From NCBI GenBank assembly GCA_965371855.1, contig CBDUZZ010000086.1:1-15643 (forward strand): 15,643 nt of DNA. Direction: 5' to 3'. The DNA comes from JAADEM01 sp965371855. GTDB taxonomy: Bacteria; Bacteroidota; Bacteroidia; Bacteroidales; Marinilabiliaceae. The notes below the pieces were generated by a model. It had not been told where the DNA came from. It worked only from the letters and a program-made list of their open reading frames with translations, and did no database searches. Position numbers and translations under genes: made by a program. Below, piece after piece: positions 14,595-15,643 of this stretch; the stretch's first letter is position 1; the number at the start of each line of letters is the position of its first letter.

Positions 14595-15389
14595 ATGAAA
14601 AAATACTTTATCCTTATAATACTTATAGCAGTTGCTTCAAAATTGTTCCCACAATGTGTTTCTATTGAACTTTCAATATATTGGAAAAATGAAAAAAGCA
14701 TAATCACAACAAAAGATAGTATTATCTGTCAACCTTACTTAAATATCACATATAGAAATAATTCGAAGACTCCATTGTATTTTTTAAAGGTCTCGCAGGG
14801 TGGCAAAGGACTACCGTATATACCTTATAGTTCAGCAATAAAACTAAAAGAAACAAAAAGATGTGTATCATATGACAATTATATGGGAGAAAATTTTAAA
14901 ATTGAGCTTTATTCACAGCCTTACTATCTGAGCGGTTGGGAAGTTCTACCTGATACATGTAATTTGAATAGTGAGCATGAAATTCATGCTATCAATGATG
15001 ATTTGGCAAGCATTTATGAGTTTATTTCTTTTGAAAATTTTGGAAAAATAGAATTAATTGAAGAAGTGAAAACGTATTTTACACCTATGGATGTTACTCA
15101 ATTTGGTATATTGAATATAGTAAATGACCGATTTGTTTTCTTAAAACCTGAAGAGTTTTATGTAGACACTTACAATCTTGTTGGTTTCAAAATGATAGGA
15201 GGAAACTATACATTTTCTGTTTTTAAAGAACAATTTGGAGACTATGTTTATTCCGAACCTATCTGGAATAAACAAACACAAAAATGGATATTTAAAAAAA
15301 TAAAATTACCCCCTAAAGTTGAGCGATATAGCTTATATGGTGGTAAATTTTATTCAAACGAAGTAACCGTAATGTTTAAATCGAGGTAG
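14595..15389 (+). CDS. Exported putative immunity protein of the orphan tip
   Basis: A 264-aa protein that begins 9 nt after the orphan tip stop. The leader MKKYFILIILIAVASKLFPQ is a signal peptide; Cys21 follows, but FPQC is not a proper lipobox, so it is probably a soluble periplasmic protein. The body is beta-rich. PYLNITYRNNSKTPLYFLKV (47-66) and the block from FVFLKPEEFY to NYTFSVF (180-210) line up with equivalent blocks in the lipoprotein at 12838-13593, as does the terminal YSNEVTVMFKSR against YSKDSIVITSK. Two toxin tips of one type, each followed by a member of this exported family, argue for immunity. The family is not recognised. Adjacent sequence after the stop runs straight into REP copy 3. 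Confidence 0.72.
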   Translation: MKKYFILIILIAVASKLFPQCVSIELSIYWKNEKSIITTKDSIICQPYLNITYRNNSKTPLYFLKVSQGGKGLPYIPYSSAIKLKETKRCVSYDNYMGENFKIELYSQPYYLSGWEVLPDTCNLNSEHEIHAINDDLASIYEFISFENFGKIELIEEVKTYFTPMDVTQFGILNIVNDRFVFLKPEEFYVDTYNLVGFKMIGGNYTFSVFKEQFGDYVYSEPIWNKQTQKWIFKKIKLPPKVERYSLYGGKFYSNEVTVMFKSR

Positions 15390-15406
15390 GTGGATTACCC
15401 CCCACA

Positions 15407-15466
15407 GCTACCGCACCGATTGCATCGTGTGGTTTATAAACTAACAAAGAAGTAGAGGAGTTACTT
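15407..15466 (+). repeat. REP-like element, family B, copy 3
   Basis: GCTACCGCACCGATTGCATC... (stem 15411-15432, slightly disturbed by an extra C) with a tail ACTAACAAAGAAGTAGAGGAG TTACT. The next bases, CCCGGTAATAAAATCCGGAAA, match those after copy 2 and lead into another RHS core stub. It lies 17 nt after the immunity gene stop. Confidence 0.6.
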
Positions 15467-15470
15467 GCCC

Positions 15471-15592
15471 GGTAATAAAATCCGGAAAAAATCACTATAT
15501 TACCGGTGGCAATGGCTTGGCAGCAATGTATATTACAGATAGTGATCAGTCCGAAATAAACGGTTTGTACTTTGCCCACACCGATTACCCTT
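15471..15592 (+). pseudogene. Third RHS core fragment, cut by a REP element
   Basis: The frame reads KIRKNHYITGGNGLAAMYI...LYFAHTDY and so covers the same core segment as the fragment at 13907-14072. It then passes into REP copy 4 directly after TDYP (reading WLPHDCIVWHV). There is no start codon nearby; the frame is open from 15456 to the window end. It suggests a third displaced tip unit downstream, outside the window. Confidence 0.65.
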
Positions 15593-15593
15593 G

Positions 15594-15643
15594 GCTACCG
15601 CACGATTGTATCGTGTGGCATGTAACTAAAGAGGAAGTTCTCC
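15594..15643 (+). repeat. REP-like element, family B, copy 4 (runs off the window)
   Basis: GCTA, stem CCGCACGAT-TGT-ATCGTGTGG (15598-15618), tail CATGTAACTAAAGAGGAAGTT. The hairpin is identical to that of copy 1. It interrupts the third RHS core fragment in the middle of a conserved segment. Confidence 0.65.

Overview
The window looks like chromosomal DNA of a Bacteroidota bacterium, probably Bacteroidales/Marinilabiliales-like, although the order is a guess. The pointers are low GC, weak Shine-Dalgarno sequences, a TAnnTTTG-type -7 element, a DUF5063 protein, a patatin fused to an Omp85-like barrel, an FG-GAP/RHS protein, a KKK-type lipoprotein leader and REP-like palindromes between genes.

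Left part (1-6480, minus strand): an ordinary housekeeping operon. In transcription order it holds a DUF5063 protein, an RNase D-like 3'-5' exonuclease, an RlmI-type 23S rRNA m5C methyltransferase, a RhlE-type DEAD-box RNA helicase, and a patatin/POTRA/barrel outer-membrane protein. Two bases after the patatin stop a reading frame opens that matches the first ~24 residues of Tex and then turns into unrelated sequence, so the expected next gene of the operon is broken.

Middle (6415-7417): about 1 kb with no convincing gene. It is a mosaic of repeats: an imperfect CAATATCC palindrome, a CGTCATTGCGAGG-type dispersed repeat with a nested hairpin, and a striking array of nine 21-bp units in exact register. 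It ends in a REP-like palindrome. A 214-aa helical protein with an internal duplication (7418-8062) follows, with the same palindrome in inverted orientation on its far side.

Right part (8063-15643, plus strand): an rhs toxin locus in a rearranged, tip-array form. A large FG-GAP/RHS gene is cut at its 5' end exactly at a REP palindrome. Its C-terminus is a putative zinc metallopeptidase toxin (HEYVH plus a downstream Glu), followed by a lipoprotein that is the likely immunity protein. Downstream comes a second unit: RHS-core fragment, out-of-frame HExxH toxin tip, and exported putative immunity protein related to the first. A third RHS-core fragment runs towards the window end. Four copies of a second REP-like family sit at or beside every RHS break in this downstream part.

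The most interesting content is this set of paired HExxH toxin tips and exported candidate immunity proteins, displaced in tandem and bounded by REP hairpins. Family assignments rest on motifs read by eye; no searches were run.
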